A program made the translations under genes and the position numbers. The notes under the pieces were generated by a model. The model did no database searches. It worked only from the letters and a program-made list of their open reading frames with translations, and was not told the DNA's origin. Of a DNA stretch of 6,815 nucleotides, positions 5,065 through 6,815 are shown piece by piece (positions within the stretch are counted from its first letter, which is position 1; each line of letters opens with the position of its first letter). The DNA comes from CAZHJG01 sp964533425 (GTDB lineage: Bacteria > Patescibacteriota > Saccharimonadia > Saccharimonadales > UBA4665), in contig CAZHJG010000041.1 in assembly GCA_964533425.1 (NCBI GenBank), positions 1-6,815 of the forward strand, in the 5' to 3' direction.

Positions 5065-5414
5065 AGAGGGTAGTGTCTACGACTGATGGAAAAGCCATAA
5101 GAGCTTATAGAACAGCTGTCCAGCCGGTCAATGAAAAAGCTATTACTAGCATACAATCTTCGCCCCAAGCAGAGGCTTGGGGTGCGCGAGCTGCGCAGAC
5201 AGAACTAGTCGAAGTCCCGTCAGTGGATAATTTATGGACGGCTTCTAACTATTTCAACCCATTAAATATTATTCGCTTTATTCGTCGAGAAAATCAGATA
5301 GATCGCTTCAAGGAGTCGTTGCCGATTACGGAGCGAATTGCCCATGAATTTGTGATCGCTTCGCAGAATCCTGAACTCAATCCAGCAATAGCTGGTCTGA
5401 CCGATCGCATATAG
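5058..5414 (+). CDS. Hypothetical protein, GTG start, or second part of a frameshifted gene
   Basis: A 118-residue frame of unknown family. If it is its own gene, the GTG at 5058 overlaps the end of the previous frame by 7 bases (GTGGTAG), and AAGG (5049-5052) lies 5 nt upstream, so coupled translation is possible. If instead one base is missing near 5007, it continues the upstream frame and the protein extends 17 codons further back. Visible parts: a likely beta-rich start (VVERVVSTTDGKAIRAYRTAVQP), a low-complexity middle (about residues 34-53) encoded by a hairpin-rich element (5158-5214), then an alpha-helical C-terminal part (NIIRFIRRENQIDRFKESL, residues about 70-118). Codons are richer in A/T (ATA, AGA, AAT) than in the flanking genes. 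No function can be given. Confidence 0.5.
   Translation: MVERVVSTTDGKAIRAYRTAVQPVNEKAITSIQSSPQAEAWGARAAQTELVEVPSVDNLWTASNYFNPLNIIRFIRRENQIDRFKESLPITERIAHEFVIASQNPELNPAIAGLTDRI
5158..5214. repeat. Compact multi-hairpin palindromic element inside an unknown reading frame
   Basis: Fifty-seven bases bounded by CTTCG (5158-5162) and its complement CGAAG (5210-5214). Inside are a perfect 8-bp hairpin with 4-nt loop (CCCCAAGC 5163-5170, GCTTGGGG 5175-5182) and directly after it a 5-bp hairpin (TGCGC 5183-5187, GCGCA 5193-5197). It is clearly more GC-rich than its flanks. Its length is exactly 19 codons, so it keeps the reading frame and codes for a low-complexity stretch (about SPQAEAWGARAAQTELVEV). 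This looks like a small palindromic repeat inserted in a gene. No T-run follows, so it is not an intrinsic terminator. Confidence 0.7.
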
Positions 5415-5423
5415 GTAGAGTGC

Positions 5424-5457
5424 GTCAGCCACTCCGTCAATCAATCTGTCGGCTGAC
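5424..5457 (+). other. Hairpin between the unknown gene and lysS
   Basis: GTCAGCC (5424-5430) pairs perfectly with GGCTGAC (5451-5457) around a 20-nt loop. It begins 9 bases after the TAG at 5412-5414 and ends 12 bases before the lysS -10 box. There is no T-run, so it is at best a weak terminator or mRNA end stabiliser. Confidence 0.45.
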
Positions 5458-5469
5458 AACGGCATACTG

Positions 5470-5475
5470 TATACT
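5470..5475 (+). promoter_or_regulatory. -10 box of lysS, leaderless arrangement
   Basis: TATACT lies 9 nt before the ATG at 5485. The expected transcription start is near 5482, leaving about 3 nt of leader. An AAGG at 5478-5481 is only 3 nt from the ATG, too close to serve as a normal Shine-Dalgarno. Confidence 0.5.
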
Positions 5476-5484
5476 CTAAGGCAT

Positions 5485-6815
5485 ATGGCTACGCTGAAAG
5501 AACTCCGTGATGAGCGGCTGAGAAAATTAGAGGAGCTGAAAAAGCTGGGCGTGAATCCGTACCCGGCGGAAGCTCAGCGCACGCATGTGCTTGGTGACAT
5601 CACGGCCAAATTTGACGAGTTGCAAGGGCAGGAGGCCACTGTGGTCGGCCGCGTTATGAATATCCGCAAGTTTGGCAAGATCGCGTTTGTGGTGGTTCGC
5701 GACCAGAGCGGGCAAGTACAGCTGTTCCTCGGACAGGATAAAGTGGCCGGTCTTGATGCCGCCACGAGCCAGCTTGGCTTTGACCAGTTACCGCTGCTTG
5801 ATACTGGCGACTTCATCGAGGCTCACGGACCGGTGATTAAAACGCAGACCGGCGAAGTATCCGTAGAAGTACACTCACTCAGGTTACTTACCAAATCGCT
5901 TAGGCCTATGCCGCTGCCCCAAGAGGGCTTCACCAACAAAGAAGAGCGCCTGCGCCGCCGCTATGTCGATATGAACGTCAACCTCGACGTCCGTGACCGC
6001 TTCGTGCGCCGCAGCAAGTTTTGGCAAGCCACTCGTGATTATTTAAATAAAAACGGTTTCACCGAAGTTAACATTCCGGTTCTGGAGCACACCACTGGTG
6101 GCGCGGACGCCAATCCGTTCGTCACGCACATGGACGCGCTCGATCAGGACTTTTATTTGCGAATCAGCCACGAATTACCGTTAAAACGTCTATTGGGCGC
6201 CGGCTTCGAAAAAGTCTACGACATCGGCTCCCGCTTCCGCAACGAAAACTACTCCGACGAACACCTGCCCGAACACGTCGCCATGGAGTGGTACTGGGCC
6301 TACGCCGACTGGCGGGACGGCATGAAATTTATGACAGACATGTACCGCGAAGTCCTGCAAAATACGTTCGGTACACTAAAGTTCAAACTTGGAAATTTCG
6401 AAGTTGACCTCAGTAAGGAATGGGAGGAGTGGGACTATGTGGAGACTATTCAGAAGCACTATGGATTTAACCCGTTGGACGCTTCGCTTGAAGTGGTCAA
6501 GGAGGCTCTTGCTGCTCATCATCTTGAGGTCGAGCAGACGGAGAATAAAGCACGCGGGATAGACAAGCTCTGGAAAAACATCCGCAAAGATGTCGCCGGG
6601 CCGGTGTGGCTCGTGAATACACCAACTTTCATTAGCCCACTGTCCAAAACCAACATTGATCGACCCGAAACGGTGCAACGTTTTCAGCCCATTGTTGCTG
6701 GCAGCGAACTCGGCAACGGCTTTTCTGAGCTGAATGATCCGCTAGATCAATTGGCCCGCTTCAAAGAACAGCAAAACATGCGCGACGCCGGCGACGAAGA
6801 AGCCATGATGCTCGA
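5485..6815 (+). CDS. lysS: Lysyl-tRNA synthetase, class II, 3' end outside window
   Basis: Charges tRNA-Lys with lysine in the cytoplasm. 443 codons are seen; the family is usually about 490-510 residues, so some 50-60 residues with motif 3 lie beyond the window. Order: N-terminal helix (1-25, ending GVNPYP), OB-fold anticodon-binding domain about 50-135 (VGRVMNIRKFGKIAFVVVRD), linker with EERLRRRYVDMNVN (153-166), motif 1 at about 178-200 (GFTEVNIPVLE), the GGADANPFVTHMDALD segment (205-220), LRISHELPLKRLLGAGFEKVYDIG (225-248), motif 2 with RFRNE (250-254) and PEHVAMEWYWAY (262-273; PEFTMxExYWAY is more typical), then SPLSK (384-388) and the lysine-binding stretch GSELGNGFSELNDPLDQ (406-422, with E408, N411 and E415). 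The last residues GDEEAMML match the usual lead-in to motif 3. The ATG follows a -10 box by 9 nt. No T-box or lysine riboswitch was seen upstream. Confidence 0.97.
   Translation, partial: MATLKELRDERLRKLEELKKLGVNPYPAEAQRTHVLGDITAKFDELQGQEATVVGRVMNIRKFGKIAFVVVRDQSGQVQLFLGQDKVAGLDAATSQLGFDQLPLLDTGDFIEAHGPVIKTQTGEVSVEVHSLRLLTKSLRPMPLPQEGFTNKEERLRRRYVDMNVNLDVRDRFVRRSKFWQATRDYLNKNGFTEVNIPVLEHTTGGADANPFVTHMDALDQDFYLRISHELPLKRLLGAGFEKVYDIGSRFRNENYSDEHLPEHVAMEWYWAYADWRDGMKFMTDMYREVLQNTFGTLKFKLGNFEVDLSKEWEEWDYVETIQKHYGFNPLDASLEVVKEALAAHHLEVEQTENKARGIDKLWKNIRKDVAGPVWLVNTPTFISPLSKTNIDRPETVQRFQPIVAGSELGNGFSELNDPLDQLARFKEQQNMRDAGDEEAMML

Noticed and set aside
5415..5484. T-box or lysine riboswitch before lysS (and likewise before proS)
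   Set aside because: The gaps are far too short, the predicted leaders are only a few bases, and no T-box core word or riboswitch-like structure is seen.
6376..6678. A 100-codon minus-strand open frame opposite lysS
   Set aside because: It is antisense to well-conserved lysS sequence and has no start signal or domain of its own.
1..6815. tRNA or rRNA genes, CRISPR arrays, transposases, toxin-antitoxin or defence genes
   Set aside because: No T-arm GTTCGA-type signals, no regularly spaced repeats and no matching protein motifs were found on either strand.

Overview
The window is a tightly packed block of genes, all on the + strand, at roughly 50% GC. It reads like a small streamlined bacterial genome. 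The best guess is a member of the Candidate Phyla Radiation (Patescibacteria), plausibly Saccharibacteria. The reasons are the short 418-residue prolyl-tRNA synthetase without an editing insert, the mix of housekeeping genes, the short gaps, and start codons sitting almost directly behind -10 boxes. This placement is inference, not proof. Every gene reads with the standard stop codons, and all visible stops are TAA or TAG.

Layout. Positions 2-1012 hold the C-terminal two thirds of an RseP-type site-2 protease whose start lies outside the window. Positions 1013-1210 are non-coding and hold a large nested palindrome with 33-bp arms. Positions 1211-2051 hold a CPBP-family membrane protease. It looks broken only because an Illumina-adapter remnant and a run of ten N were left inside it; removing 58 bases restores a 260-residue protein with all family motifs. 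Positions 2083-2853 hold a glutamate-5-kinase-like amino-acid kinase with no PUA domain. Positions 2904-4160 hold proS, 4254-4712 greA, and 5485 to the window end lysS (about 90% of the gene). Between greA and lysS (4713-5484) lie two overlapping unknown reading frames (4795-5064 and 5058-5414) that may be one frameshifted gene. The second carries a compact multi-hairpin palindromic element.

How the genes relate. The core is translation and transcription housekeeping: two class II aminoacyl-tRNA synthetases flank the elongation factor GreA. The site-2 protease followed by proS matches a gene order known elsewhere (for example dxr-rasP-proS in Bacillus subtilis), here with a second membrane protease and an orphan kinase inserted between them. 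Most genes seem to have their own promoter. A TGCTATAAT-like extended -10 recurs before three genes, and three genes (CPBP, proS, lysS) have a -10 box only 9-11 nt from the ATG and no Shine-Dalgarno, suggesting leaderless mRNAs. greA and the first unknown gene have clear Shine-Dalgarno sites.

No defence system, CRISPR array, transposase, tRNA or rRNA was seen. The least explained parts are the 1015-1169 palindrome and the 4795-5414 locus.
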